Below, piece after piece: positions 35,401-44,919 of a stretch of DNA of 64,000 bases. The translations under genes were made by a program, and so were the position numbers. The number at the start of each line of letters is the position of its first letter. Positions within the stretch are counted from its first letter, which is position 1. Source of the stretch: Desulfamplus sp964425195 (GTDB lineage: Bacteria; Desulfobacterota; Desulfobacteria; Desulfobacterales; Desulfobacteraceae). The DNA is taken from the NCBI GenBank assembly GCA_964425195.1, contig CAYRLG010000004.1, positions 1 through 64,000 of the forward strand. Direction: 5' to 3'. The notes under the pieces are model-generated. The model was given only the letters and a program-made list of their open reading frames with translations. It had not been told where the DNA came from and searched no databases.

Positions 35401-35536
35401 ATTTAAAAGGTAGAATTTATAACACTATATAGAGTTCAACAATTTTAATTAGGCTTCACGTTTAGCTAAAAAGAGAGTGAACAATATAAAATGGTAAATG
35501 TAATATACAAAATAATGGAACTTAGGGACTAAACTA

Positions 35537-36241
35537 ATGAAACAGATTATTAATATAGCAATTAAAGAGTTTAAGGACTATTTTATCTCTCCTATTGCAT
35601 ACATTGTAATTTCAATATTTCTTATTGTAACTGGCTGGTTTTTCTTTTCAACATTCTTTATTTTTAATACAGCAGATATGAGAAATTTTTTCTCAATGTT
35701 GCCGATTATATTCTCATTTGTAATACCTGCTGTAACCATGCGGCTTTTTTCTGAAGAGATCAATGTTGGTTCTTATGAGATTTTATTAACCATGCCGGTT
35801 TCATTTACCGATATTGCAATTGGGAAATTTGTAGCAGCAAAACTCTTTTCCGCCTGTATGCTTCTTCCAACACTATCTTATCCGATATTCATAGCATTTA
35901 TTGGAGAGGTAGATCCTGGTCCTGTGATTGGAGGATATATAGGAGCAATGCTGCTTGCAAGTGCATTTTGTTCTATTGGAATATTTGCCTCCTCTTTAAC
36001 TCGAAACCAAATTGTCGCTTTTATAATTGGAGCTGCGATCTGCTTTACTTTAACTATACTTGATCAGCTTCTCTTTTTTGTTCCATCTTCAATCACAGAA
36101 GTGGTTGCTTTTCTTGGAGCTGAATCACATTTTCAGAGCATCTCTAAAGGGGTAATAGATTCAAGAGATATAATATATTTTCTTAGCGTTATCTTTATAG
36201 GACTTTTTGGTACTTACATTTCGATGCAAGAGAAGAATTAA
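35537..36241 (+). CDS. ABC-2 permease, GldF-like
   Basis: 234 residues, six membrane helices. The start IAIKEFKDYFISPIAYIVISIFLIVTGWFFF and the PAVTMRLFSEEINVGSYEILLTMPVSFTDIAIGKF segment are typical of GldF/ABC-2 permeases. It lies between GldA-like and GldG-like genes, 14 bp before the latter. In non-gliding bacteria this trio is widespread and its cargo is unknown. Confidence 0.9.
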   Translation: MKQIINIAIKEFKDYFISPIAYIVISIFLIVTGWFFFSTFFIFNTADMRNFFSMLPIIFSFVIPAVTMRLFSEEINVGSYEILLTMPVSFTDIAIGKFVAAKLFSACMLLPTLSYPIFIAFIGEVDPGPVIGGYIGAMLLASAFCSIGIFASSLTRNQIVAFIIGAAICFTLTILDQLLFFVPSSITEVVAFLGAESHFQSISKGVIDSRDIIYFLSVIFIGLFGTYISMQEKN

Positions 36242-36255
36242 GGAGAGTAGATGTT

Positions 36256-38673
36256 ATGAATAAAGTAAAAACGTTTAGCAATAAAGAGGTTTGGTTTAAA
36301 TTTTTTTTCTATATTGTTGTTGTGGTTCTTATAAATATAGCAGGAGTTACCCTTTTTTTCAGATTCGATCTTACCGAAAACAAGATATACTCAATTTCTG
36401 ATGCAAGCCATAAAGTTGTATCAACTCTATCTGAACCTCTTACAATAAAAGTCTTTTTTACTAAGAATCTTCCAGCTCCTCATAACAATACTGAGCGTTA
36501 TCTCAATGATCTATTGGAGGAGTATGCTGCTAAAAGCGGTAAATATTTCAACTATCGTTTTTATGATGTTACAGCTACAGATGCAGGAGTAACGGAGCAG
36601 ACAAATATAAACCGCAATATGGCGGAAGATTATGGTATCTCTCCGGTTCAAATAAGGGTAATTGAAAATGATGAGGTAAAATTTCAGCAGGCGTATATGG
36701 GACTTGTGATTATTCATGGTGATATGATTGAAAAAATTCCAGCCATAACCTCCACAGACGGACTTGAATATACTCTAACCTCTGCTATTCAAAAGCTTAA
36801 TAATAAAGTTAGTGCACTTATTGCACTTGATGAAAAGATTAAAATTACACTTTATCTATCATCATCTCTTGAACAGGTCGCACCTCTTATGGGGTTAGAC
36901 GAGCTTCCAACAATACCCGAACGAATTGAAAAAGTGGTAGAAAAGTTGAACACCAGAAGCCTTGGTAAGATAGAGTATAGATACTTTGATCCAGTAAGTA
37001 CCTTTACAGATTCTGTGAATAGTGAAAATAGTGCTAATGACGAAAATATTATTAATGCAAAAAGCATAAACCTTGAGGATGTAGCAAAAAAATATAATCT
37101 TATGGCTATGAAGTGGCCAGATATTCCGCAAAAAGGGATAAAAGCAGGGAGTGGTTCTGCCGGAGTTGTAATGGAATACAAAGATAAAGTTCAGACTACA
37201 CAGCTTATTAGCAGTATCCAACTTCCTATAATTGGAACAACTTATCAGATGGTTGATCCTGAATCACTTGACGAACTTTTCACTCAAACAATGGAGACTA
37301 TGATAGGAATAAATGAAGATATTGGATATCTCGCCGATCATGGTACCCATACTTTAATGGATAACAATATGGCAATGATGATGCAAGGTCAGCAGCAAAG
37401 TTCAATGACTGCCTTTAACCATCTTGTATCACAGAGATACTCTATACAAAATATCAATTTAAAGGAGAGTTCTGCTAATAAGTCAAGTCGCTCATCGTCA
37501 AGTAATTTAGCCATACCTGAAGGCCTTAAAACTCTGATTATTGCAAGACCAACAGAGCAGTTCTCGGATTATGAGCTGTTCCAAATTGATCAAGCACTCA
37601 TGAGAGGTACTAACATAGCGTTTTTTATGGACACTTTTAATGAAGTTATGCCTACCCAACAAATGCCCTTTGGTGGAGGACCAGAGTATATTCCAATAGA
37701 TACAGGGCTTGAGAAGTTACTTAACCACTACGGGGTAAAGATTGCTAAATCCTATATACTTGATGATAACTGCTACAAACAGCAAAAAGCTCAGAATCAG
37801 GGCGGTGGAGAGCAAAAGATATACTTTGCTCCTATTATCAAAGATGCAAATATCAATAATATTCCACCTTATATGAACAACATCAAAGGCATTATTGCCA
37901 TGAAGATATCTCCATTAGAGATAGATGAAAAACAGCTTGAACAAAATGGTATTACTGCCTCAAAGTTATTTTCGTCATCAGAAAAATCTTGGCTTATGGA
38001 AGGAAATATTAATCTAAATCCAATGTTTATAAATCCACCATCAGACACCTCAAAGATGAAATCGTACCCACTTGCCTATATGCTCAAAGGTGAGTTTACA
38101 AGCTATTTTGCTGGCAAACCTATACCTCAAAAAGAGAAGATTAGTAGTGACGACAAAGTTGATAATGGAGACTCTTCTGATGATACTAACAGCTTTAATA
38201 ATAAAAGTAGTGACACTGCAAATAGCTCTATAAATATATCTGATACCAATGGTGAAATTAACGAGAGCAACACAGATGATATGAAAAAAAAGATTCTTGA
38301 AGAGAATAAAGAGGAGATTGCAAAAATAGAGGCAACAAACACAGTTATAACAAAGGGGAGAGAGTCAAAAATATTTGTAATGTCCTGCTCTTCAATGCTT
38401 CAAGATAATATGCTTGATCCCGAAGGTAAAACAACAAATGCCACTTTTATTCTAAATATTATTGATCACCTTAATGATAGAGACGATGTAGCTCTTATGC
38501 GTAGCAAAAATCAGAGTTTGAATCCTCTTGAAGATACTTCACCATTTACAAGAACATTCATTAAGATATTTAATATTGCAGCACTTCCGATCATAGTTAT
38601 TCTTTTTGGCTTTGGAGTATGGGCAAGAAGAGCGTCCAGAAAAAGAATAATTAAACTTCAATTTCATAAATAG
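36256..38673 (+). CDS. GldG-like auxiliary transport protein
   Basis: 805 residues. TM1 (about 14-34), then a large periplasmic domain beginning DLTENKIYSISDASHKVVSTLSEPLTIKVFFTKNLP, the GldG/IFT-like signature, and TM2 near the C terminus (AALPIIVILFGFGVWA). Residues about 630-690 are a low-complexity Ser/Asn/Asp insertion (SSDDTNSFNNKSSDTANSS). It probably works with the GldAF-like transporter. AAGGAG precedes the ATG. Confidence 0.87.
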   Translation: MNKVKTFSNKEVWFKFFFYIVVVVLINIAGVTLFFRFDLTENKIYSISDASHKVVSTLSEPLTIKVFFTKNLPAPHNNTERYLNDLLEEYAAKSGKYFNYRFYDVTATDAGVTEQTNINRNMAEDYGISPVQIRVIENDEVKFQQAYMGLVIIHGDMIEKIPAITSTDGLEYTLTSAIQKLNNKVSALIALDEKIKITLYLSSSLEQVAPLMGLDELPTIPERIEKVVEKLNTRSLGKIEYRYFDPVSTFTDSVNSENSANDENIINAKSINLEDVAKKYNLMAMKWPDIPQKGIKAGSGSAGVVMEYKDKVQTTQLISSIQLPIIGTTYQMVDPESLDELFTQTMETMIGINEDIGYLADHGTHTLMDNNMAMMMQGQQQSSMTAFNHLVSQRYSIQNINLKESSANKSSRSSSSNLAIPEGLKTLIIARPTEQFSDYELFQIDQALMRGTNIAFFMDTFNEVMPTQQMPFGGGPEYIPIDTGLEKLLNHYGVKIAKSYILDDNCYKQQKAQNQGGGEQKIYFAPIIKDANINNIPPYMNNIKGIIAMKISPLEIDEKQLEQNGITASKLFSSSEKSWLMEGNINLNPMFINPPSDTSKMKSYPLAYMLKGEFTSYFAGKPIPQKEKISSDDKVDNGDSSDDTNSFNNKSSDTANSSINISDTNGEINESNTDDMKKKILEENKEEIAKIEATNTVITKGRESKIFVMSCSSMLQDNMLDPEGKTTNATFILNIIDHLNDRDDVALMRSKNQSLNPLEDTSPFTRTFIKIFNIAALPIIVILFGFGVWARRASRKRIIKLQFHK

Positions 38674-38696
38674 CAGTTTTACTAACTCCACCCTAA

Positions 38697-38754
38697 ATCC
38701 TCCTGTTTTTGGGGTAGAAAGTTGAATAAACTTCTATTCTGATAAGAGGAGGAT
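38697..38754 (+). other. Structured intergenic segment before the DUF4340 gene
   Basis: ATCCTCCT (38697-38704) pairs with AGGAGGAT (38747-38754) and encloses a second stem TAGA-A-AGTT / AACT-TCTA (38715-38736). Since the 3' arm is a Shine-Dalgarno-like AGGAGG without a start codon near it, the stem may be a remnant, a processing site or a small regulatory structure. Confidence 0.35.
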
Positions 38755-38841
38755 AGATAGGCAGGGGAGGGGAAACTAAACCTTTCAAAGATACAGTTTA
38801 AATATTAAATATGTGATTGTAGAGATGGAGATACAAAGAAA

Positions 38842-39975
38842 ATGAAAAAAGAGTACATTATACTTGGGTTTATAATTATTGCTTTATCAGCCTATATTAT
38901 GACTAAAAAAACAGACAGAGATAACTACTCTCTTCCTGGAATTCATGAAATTAATGTGGCAGATATAACTGAAATCTCTATTCAAAAAGGAGAAGACAAA
39001 CAAGATAAAAGTCCAAATAGTGCTAAAGATCAAAATAGTAAAGATGATAAAATAGTAATTTTAAAAAAAGATGGTTCATGGGTAGTTGGAGCAGCTCCAG
39101 ATAAAATCTATCCAGCGGATCAGGATAGCATTACAAAAATACTTGATATAGTAAAAGATTTAAAGTTATCAGCGTTAGTTTCTGAGAGTGGAACACTTGA
39201 ACCTTATGAACTTGATAGCAAAAAGAGAATCACTGTTACTGTAAACACTAACGATAAAACAGTAAGAAAGTTTGAAATTGGAAAAACTGCCCCCTCTTTT
39301 AGACACACATTTGTTAGATTAGAGGGCAACACAAGTGTATATCATGCTGAAAAAAGTTTTCGTAATGATTTTGATAAAACTGTTGACGATTTAAGAGACA
39401 AAAAAGTTCTCTTTTTTGACAAAAGTAAAATTAATAACCTTATCATAAAAAAAGGGGATGAAATAAAGGATTTTAATGTTAAGGATGGAAAATTCTATGA
39501 AAAAACAGAAGAAAAAATTGTAGATAAAACACAAGACAATGAAGAGTTGGTTGCTAAAGATGGTAAAATAAGCGAAAACGACACTTCTAAAAGCAGTAGC
39601 AGCACCACCGACAAATCTGAAAAAAATGAAAACAGCAAGAAAAATGAAGCATTAGAAGAGATTCTTACAACTTTATCATCTCTTAAATGTCACAGTTTTA
39701 TGAATACAGAAAATAAAGATGCGTTCAATAGAAAAGGATTTGAGGAGATAGCCACAATCTCGCTAACATTGGAGGCAAATAAAGATATCGTATTTGCTCT
39801 TTACAATAAGGATGAAAATGGGAATTATCCTGCTACATCTTCAGAGACGCTCTACCCATTTTTACTAAATACCTATGAGGGTAATAGTATTGTTGAAAAT
39901 ATAGATGCTGCAATCGGTATAAATAAAAAAGATACGAAGAGTATATCTGACCAAAAAGAGGGGGCTATAGAATAG
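38842..39975 (+). CDS. DUF4340 membrane-anchored protein
   Basis: 377 residues. One N-terminal membrane helix (YIILGFIIIALSAYIM) is followed by DUF4340-type repeats: VILKKDGSWVVG, FEIGKTAPSFRHTFVRLEGNTSVYHAEKSFRNDFDKTVDDLRDKKVLFFDKSKINNLII. DUF4340 proteins commonly follow GldG-like genes, so it is probably a partner in that envelope system. A Lys/Ser/Asn/Asp-rich insertion is at about 230-275. Confidence 0.82.
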   Translation: MKKEYIILGFIIIALSAYIMTKKTDRDNYSLPGIHEINVADITEISIQKGEDKQDKSPNSAKDQNSKDDKIVILKKDGSWVVGAAPDKIYPADQDSITKILDIVKDLKLSALVSESGTLEPYELDSKKRITVTVNTNDKTVRKFEIGKTAPSFRHTFVRLEGNTSVYHAEKSFRNDFDKTVDDLRDKKVLFFDKSKINNLIIKKGDEIKDFNVKDGKFYEKTEEKIVDKTQDNEELVAKDGKISENDTSKSSSSTTDKSEKNENSKKNEALEEILTTLSSLKCHSFMNTENKDAFNRKGFEEIATISLTLEANKDIVFALYNKDENGNYPATSSETLYPFLLNTYEGNSIVENIDAAIGINKKDTKSISDQKEGAIE

Positions 39976-40096
39976 AATTTAAACCAAAACTTGATTATAG
40001 CAATAAAAAGAGATAACTTACTTTTAAGAGCTAACTGCTATGATTTAGTTTAAAACGTTTTTAAATTAATCTATTTTTCTAAGGAGAAGATAAACT

Positions 40097-40276
40097 ATGG
40101 AGTTGTTAAAAATCGTACTTTCTGTTCTATTACCACCTCTTGGAGTTTTTACTGAGGTTAGAATTGGCAAGCAGTTTTGGATAAATATTTTGCTTACACT
40201 GTTTGGGTATATTCCAGGTGTTGTACATGCTGTTTGGATAATTGCGAAACACAATTCAGTTCAAGAGAAAAAATAG
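40097..40276 (+). CDS. Pmp3/YqaE family small membrane protein
   Basis: 59 residues: LLKIVLSVLLPPLGVFTEVRIGKQFWINILLTLFGYIPGVVHAVWII, with the PPLGV and GYIPGVVHA marks of the Pmp3 (UPF0057) family, two membrane helices. Family members protect membrane potential under salt or cold stress. AAGGAGAAG lies before the ATG. It is short enough to be missed by ORF filters. Confidence 0.95.
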   Translation: MELLKIVLSVLLPPLGVFTEVRIGKQFWINILLTLFGYIPGVVHAVWIIAKHNSVQEKK

Positions 40277-40350
40277 AGTGAAATTTCTCAATAGTATAAA
40301 GTTTCTTAACTATTTAGATTAACTATAATTCCCCTTGTATTAAAACCTCA

Positions 40351-40383
40351 AACCATGAGGATTGACTTTTAATTCTCATGGTT
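40351..40383. terminator. 9-bp inverted repeat after the Pmp3 gene
   Basis: AACCATGAG (40351-40359) pairs with CTCATGGTT (40375-40383) over a 15-nt loop. No T run follows on the plus strand, so it is either a weak terminator or an operator. Confidence 0.4.
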
Positions 40384-40486
40384 AACAACAATAATCGTCA
40401 ATCTTTTTCATGGCAATAGCTTTTTCAACTTAAATTAATACTCGTTAAATATTTCAACTTTATCTGTGTTTATATATGGAGGTAAA

Positions 40487-41101
40487 ATGTCTGTTAATCG
40501 TTCAACCATAGTCTCTATTTACCGTTCAACTATTAAGAGAATATCCCTAAAATCTATTATTGTAATTATTGCTCTTTTTCTTATTTCTGGTTGTAGTAAC
40601 AGCCTCTTTTCAGGTTCTGGTAAAAAACAGCTTAGCACAGCAAAAGCCTCAACTCAGTCAAATGCTGTATATTATGATTTTGACGATATCCTTGTACCAA
40701 GAGATATGAAAATTGATGATAGTTCAACCGTTGTTGTAAGCACACCAGGGCATACATCAGGTATTATTACATTAAAAGGCAGAATTAATAAGGACTCACT
40801 TTTAAAATTTTTTAATAACAATATGCAAAAAGATAACTGGAATATTATAAGTCAAATAAGGTCTCCTACATCTACTATTCTAATTTTTCAGAAAGCATCA
40901 AGATGGGCAGTTATAACTTTACGTGATAAAGAGTACTATACATACGCAGAGATAGGTGTTGCTCCATCTTTTAGTGAGGCTTCTTCCAATTCCAATTATT
41001 CAGTTACACCATCTGGCTCTAACTATGGTGGTTCAAACTATGGTTCAGACTCTGGAGGAAGTAGCGGTGGCAAAATAGAGAGTGAAAACCTATTTGAATA
41101 G
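40487..41101 (+). CDS. Probable lipoprotein with a DUF-like C-terminal domain
   Basis: 204 residues from the ATG after TGGAGG (the GTG at 40466 lies in front of that site). The hydrophobic stretch IIVIIALFLISGC is a lipobox with lipidated Cys about residue 36. The mature part contains YYDFDDILVPRDMKI ... TLKGRINKDSLLKFFNNNMQKDNWNIISQIRSPTSTILIFQKASRWAVITL, a fold seen in small exported proteins of Deltaproteobacteria. A Gly/Ser/Asn/Tyr-rich tail ends it. Role unknown. Confidence 0.8.
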   Translation: MSVNRSTIVSIYRSTIKRISLKSIIVIIALFLISGCSNSLFSGSGKKQLSTAKASTQSNAVYYDFDDILVPRDMKIDDSSTVVVSTPGHTSGIITLKGRINKDSLLKFFNNNMQKDNWNIISQIRSPTSTILIFQKASRWAVITLRDKEYYTYAEIGVAPSFSEASSNSNYSVTPSGSNYGGSNYGSDSGGSSGGKIESENLFE

Positions 41102-41179
41102 ATAATTTAAATAGATATCGTTTGTTAAAGTTCTAAAGAATTAGTTCAACTTTAATGGATTTTTATAAGGTTATTAACC

Positions 41180-42412
41180 ATGTTGAAAGATAAAACAGTC
41201 ATCTTGGGTGTATGTGGAGGAATTGCAGCCTATAAATCTGTGGAGCTTTTACGGCTTATAAAAAAAGCTGGGGCTAATGTAAAAGTGGCAATGACCCGAT
41301 CTGCTATGGAATTTGTAGGAGAGACAACGTTTCGAATTCTTTCAGAAAATGATGTTATGACCGCTCTATTTCACTTTCAGTCCAATGGCACTTTAAACTC
41401 AAAAGAGGCATCAGTTCACCATATTGAGTGGGCAAGTCAGGCAGATGCAGTTGTAATCGCCCCTGCGACAGCCAATATGATCGGTAAACTTGCAAATGGA
41501 ATTGCTGATGATGCACTTTTAACCATGATGATGGCAGTAAAGTCTCCAATAATGATCTGTCCTTCAATGAATACAAATATGTATGAAAACAGGGCTGTTC
41601 AACGTAATATTGATATCTTAGAGCAAGATGGAATGTTTATACTTGAACCAGGAACAGGAGAGCTTGCCTGTAAAACAAGCGGTGCTGGTCGCCTACCTGA
41701 ACCTGAATTGATTTTTGATAGGCTTGAGAAAATTTTCTACCCAAAAGATTTGAAAGATAAAAAAATTCTTATATCAGCAGGACCTACAAGAGAGGCTATT
41801 GATCCAGTAAGGTATATAAGCAACCACTCATCTGGTAAAATGGGATATGCAGTTGCAGAAGCTGCTGAAAAGAGGGGAGGAAAGGTCTCTTTAGTCTCTG
41901 GACCAGTATCTATTAAGCTGCCTTTTGGTGTTAATTTAATAAAGGTTGAAAGTGCTCAACAGATGGCTAATGCAATGATTGCGGAGATGACTGATGCTGA
42001 TATCATTATAAAAGTGGCTGCTGTTGCTGATTACAGACCGTCAGTGTCATACGAAGATAAGATAAAAAAACATAATAACCCCACTGCCTCTTTGTCTATT
42101 GAGCTTACAGAAAATCCTGATATTCTCAAAATGCTGGGTCAAAAAAAACAGCAACATCAATTTCTTGCAGGGTTTGCAGCAGAGACAACTAACCTTGATA
42201 CTCACGCTCTCTTAAAAATGGAGAAGAAAAATTTGGATATGATCGTTGGTAATATTGTTGGAATAAAAGGTTCTGGATTTGAAGCAGATACAAATAAGGT
42301 CAAATTTTTCTTCAAAGATGGAACAACACACGATCTCCCTTTGATGAGCAAGATTGAGGTAGCCAACAGACTTCTTGATCACATCGTTATCAAGGCAAAT
42401 TTTAAAAAATAG
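41180..42412 (+). CDS. coaBC: Phosphopantothenoylcysteine decarboxylase/synthase
   Basis: 410 residues. CoaC half: VILGVCGGIAAYKSVELLR, the catalytic His in VHHIEWA, and PSMNTNMYEN. CoaB half: ILISAGPTREAIDPVRYISNHSSGKMGYAVAEAA and AAVADYRP. It makes 4'-phosphopantetheine for CoA. It is followed 5 bp later by the UDG-like gene and then xerC, suggesting one transcript. Confidence 0.96.
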   Translation: MLKDKTVILGVCGGIAAYKSVELLRLIKKAGANVKVAMTRSAMEFVGETTFRILSENDVMTALFHFQSNGTLNSKEASVHHIEWASQADAVVIAPATANMIGKLANGIADDALLTMMMAVKSPIMICPSMNTNMYENRAVQRNIDILEQDGMFILEPGTGELACKTSGAGRLPEPELIFDRLEKIFYPKDLKDKKILISAGPTREAIDPVRYISNHSSGKMGYAVAEAAEKRGGKVSLVSGPVSIKLPFGVNLIKVESAQQMANAMIAEMTDADIIIKVAAVADYRPSVSYEDKIKKHNNPTASLSIELTENPDILKMLGQKKQQHQFLAGFAAETTNLDTHALLKMEKKNLDMIVGNIVGIKGSGFEADTNKVKFFFKDGTTHDLPLMSKIEVANRLLDHIVIKANFKK

Positions 42413-42417
42413 TTAAA

Positions 42418-43209
42418 GTGGATAACACGGTGTTAAAAAACGAATTTTTTCAGATAGTTCAAGATATTACTAATCTACTTTCTTGGAACAGAGATATAGG
42501 GATTCAAAGCCTTGATGTGTCTGAAGATTCTCTTAAAATAGTAAATAGTTGGGGCTATAAACAGCCTTTACCCATCTACTCTTCAAAGCGTAATATCTCT
42601 TCTTATCTCAATATAGATAAGGTACAACAAAAAAACTATCTAAAAGATCAGAAGCCTACCAACAAGAAAGTTGAAATTTCAGTTGATATAGCAACTGACT
42701 TTAATCCGGATAGCAACAGCGATACCCAACTTAATAGTAATCTTATTTGTGAAGGAGATATTAATTCACAAATACTCTTTTTTGCGGAATCTTTTAGCTA
42801 TACTGATGCTGTTGGTGGGCTTTTCATTAAAATACTAAAAGCAATGAATCTTAAAAGCGATATCGTATGTTTATGCACATTCCCAACACTTGACTATAAA
42901 GTTGGTATTCCAAAGGTAAGAGAACAGATAAATGAAATTAGAGAGAAGATAAAGCATTGTATAAATAATGTTCAATTTAATACTAATGGATTTTCTCCGC
43001 AAATAATCTGTACTCTTGGAGATTCTGCACTGAAAATTCTTATGGGAAGGGAATACATGCTTACATCTTCAAGGGGAAATTTTCATAACTATAACGGAAT
43101 TACTCTTATGCCAACATATCATCCTTCACAGCTTATAGCAGATACAAGTCTTAAAAAGTTAGTGTGGGAAGATATGAAGCAAATTATGGCAATTATCCAA
43201 AACATTTAG
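42418..43209 (+). CDS. Uracil-DNA glycosylase-superfamily protein, degenerate
   Basis: 263 residues from a GTG 5 bp after coaBC. The C-terminal part has the UDG family 4/5-like ending LMPTYHPSQLIADTSLKKLVWEDMKQIM and an IICTLGDSALKILMG strand. The N-terminal motif that should read GEAPG with an acidic residue is here FFAESFSYTDAVGGLF, and the Cys motif binding [4Fe-4S] is not present. Active-site loss is likely, or a divergent subfamily. The first 100 residues are low-complexity, Asn/Asp/Ser-rich. Confidence 0.68.
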   Translation: MDNTVLKNEFFQIVQDITNLLSWNRDIGIQSLDVSEDSLKIVNSWGYKQPLPIYSSKRNISSYLNIDKVQQKNYLKDQKPTNKKVEISVDIATDFNPDSNSDTQLNSNLICEGDINSQILFFAESFSYTDAVGGLFIKILKAMNLKSDIVCLCTFPTLDYKVGIPKVREQINEIREKIKHCINNVQFNTNGFSPQIICTLGDSALKILMGREYMLTSSRGNFHNYNGITLMPTYHPSQLIADTSLKKLVWEDMKQIMAIIQNI

Positions 43210-43222
43210 GATTTTACTTTAT

Positions 43223-44179
43223 ATGAAGATACTTTTAAAATCCTTTCTTGATGTTCTTGAAGCTGTGAAAGGATACTCTCCGCATACTGTTACTGCTTAT
43301 AAAAGCGATCTGAGAGATTATTTTAACTATATTACAGAGCAGTATAAACCTAAGGATTGTGAAAATAAATGTGAATTTGAGAAAAAAACAGATACTATTG
43401 AAACTGAATTTCTAACTGGTGAGCTTTTCATCTCTCTTGTTAGACAAAATTATAAAACCATTGTAAGAGAGTATATTGCTCATCTATCAGTTAGCGGAAT
43501 AAAAAAAAGCTCTATTTCAAGAAAACTATCAGCTATCAACTCTTTTTTTGATAGCCTTGTCAGAACTGGAGCAATTGAAGTTAATCCAGCAGATATGGTT
43601 CCGATGCCCAAAGTTCCCCGTAAAATACCCGATTTTCTAACTGTAGATGATATCTTTTTTCTACTTGACTCTATTAAAACAGATTCTCTTTTGGGAAAGA
43701 GAAATCTCGCCATTATTGAGACATTTTACTCAACTGGTATTAGGTTATCTGAAATGGCAGCTTTGAACTTTGATGATATTGTTTTTGATAAGCAGTTTAT
43801 AAGAATTTTATCAGGTAAAGGGGATAAAGATAGGATTGTTCCTGTTGGAGAGAGGGCTTTAAACTCAATTCTTCAATATCGACACACACTTGGACATAGG
43901 TTTAATCCTCTTTTTCTAAACAAAAATTTAACTCGCCTTTCAGTCCGTTCTATTGCAAGAGTCCTTGAAAAGATTGTTAATGAGTGTAGTCTGAAAATGC
44001 ACATATCTCCACATACTCTTCGCCATTCATTTGCAACTCACATGCTTGATGCCGGTGCTGATCTGCGTGGCATACAGGAAATTTTAGGGCATACCAGCCT
44101 CTCTACAACACAGATATACACGCATGTTAGTATAGACAAGCTAATGGCGGTATATGATAAGGCTCATCCGAGAAGTTAA
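43223..44179 (+). CDS. XerC/D-type tyrosine recombinase
   Basis: 318 residues with catalytic Arg174 (STGIRLSEM), Lys199, His264 and Arg267 (HTLRHSFATHML), His290 (LGHTSLSTTQ) and Tyr299 (IYTHV). Length slightly exceeds the usual 295-300 because of a charged insertion at about 41-76. Located behind coaBC and not beside mobile genes, it is best read as the chromosome-dimer recombinase XerC or XerD; which one cannot be decided here. Confidence 0.92.
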   Translation: MKILLKSFLDVLEAVKGYSPHTVTAYKSDLRDYFNYITEQYKPKDCENKCEFEKKTDTIETEFLTGELFISLVRQNYKTIVREYIAHLSVSGIKKSSISRKLSAINSFFDSLVRTGAIEVNPADMVPMPKVPRKIPDFLTVDDIFFLLDSIKTDSLLGKRNLAIIETFYSTGIRLSEMAALNFDDIVFDKQFIRILSGKGDKDRIVPVGERALNSILQYRHTLGHRFNPLFLNKNLTRLSVRSIARVLEKIVNECSLKMHISPHTLRHSFATHMLDAGADLRGIQEILGHTSLSTTQIYTHVSIDKLMAVYDKAHPRS

Positions 44180-44275
44180 AGTTTATACTCCAAACAATAC
44201 CCGTCCAAATAATTTATAGGAATTGCTCTACTATTGTAGAAGAGATTTGTTTAATCTCATTTAAGACAAAAAAAT

Positions 44276-44869
44276 TCAAAATGAGACGAGTTTTCTAAAT
44301 TTAATAAAATAGTCTGCTCCTGACCAAATAGTAAAGAGCAGTGCACCATATAAAAGAATATACCCAATTGAATCAAATCGGATACCAAAATATGGGTAAT
44401 GGATAAGAAGTGGAATAATTGAGGCTATCTGAAAGCCTGTTTTATATTTACCAAGCCATGAAGCTGAGACATCCTGACCATACTCAATAATGACACACCG
44501 CAATCCTGTAACAGCAAGTTCTCTGCCAATAATCAAGCAGGCAATCCATGCAGGTATAAAGTTAAGAGAGACAAGCATTATAAATGCAGAAGATACAAGA
44601 AGCTTATCTGCAAGGGGGTCAAGGATTTTACCTAAGTTTGAGACAAGACCATATTTTCTTGCAAAATAGCCATCAAAATAGTCTGTAATGGATGCAAGTG
44701 AGAATACAAGGGCTGCTGAAAAAAGGGTCAATTTGCCAGGATACATCATCAGTACCACTAAGAGAGGTACTGATGCTATTCTTGACAGAGTCATAAAGTT
44801 AGGATTTAAACAGAGCTTTTTAAGCACTATAAAGGTTCTTCCAAGTATCAAAGCCGTTTGTCTAAACAT
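44276..44869 (-). CDS. pgsA: CDP-diacylglycerol-glycerol-3-phosphate 3-phosphatidyltransferase
   Basis: 197 residues with four or five membrane helices and the CDP-alcohol phosphatidyltransferase motif D-x2-DG-x2-AR-x8-G-x3-D-x3-D in DYFDGYFARKYGLVSNLGKILDPLAD. FRQTALILGRTFIVLKKLCLNPNFMTLSRI is the family start. It makes phosphatidylglycerophosphate for anionic lipids. Confidence 0.92.
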   Translation of the reverse strand: MFRQTALILGRTFIVLKKLCLNPNFMTLSRIASVPLLVVLMMYPGKLTLFSAALVFSLASITDYFDGYFARKYGLVSNLGKILDPLADKLLVSSAFIMLVSLNFIPAWIACLIIGRELAVTGLRCVIIEYGQDVSASWLGKYKTGFQIASIIPLLIHYPYFGIRFDSIGYILLYGALLFTIWSGADYFIKFRKLVSF

Positions 44870-44919
44870 CTGTTAAAGCACCCTGACATTTATAAGTTTA
44901 TTTTGCCAAACTATTATAA

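Noticed and set aside
40411..40426. TGGCAATAGCTTTTTC before the lipoprotein gene as sigma54 promoter
   Set aside because: The -12 TTGC element is absent.
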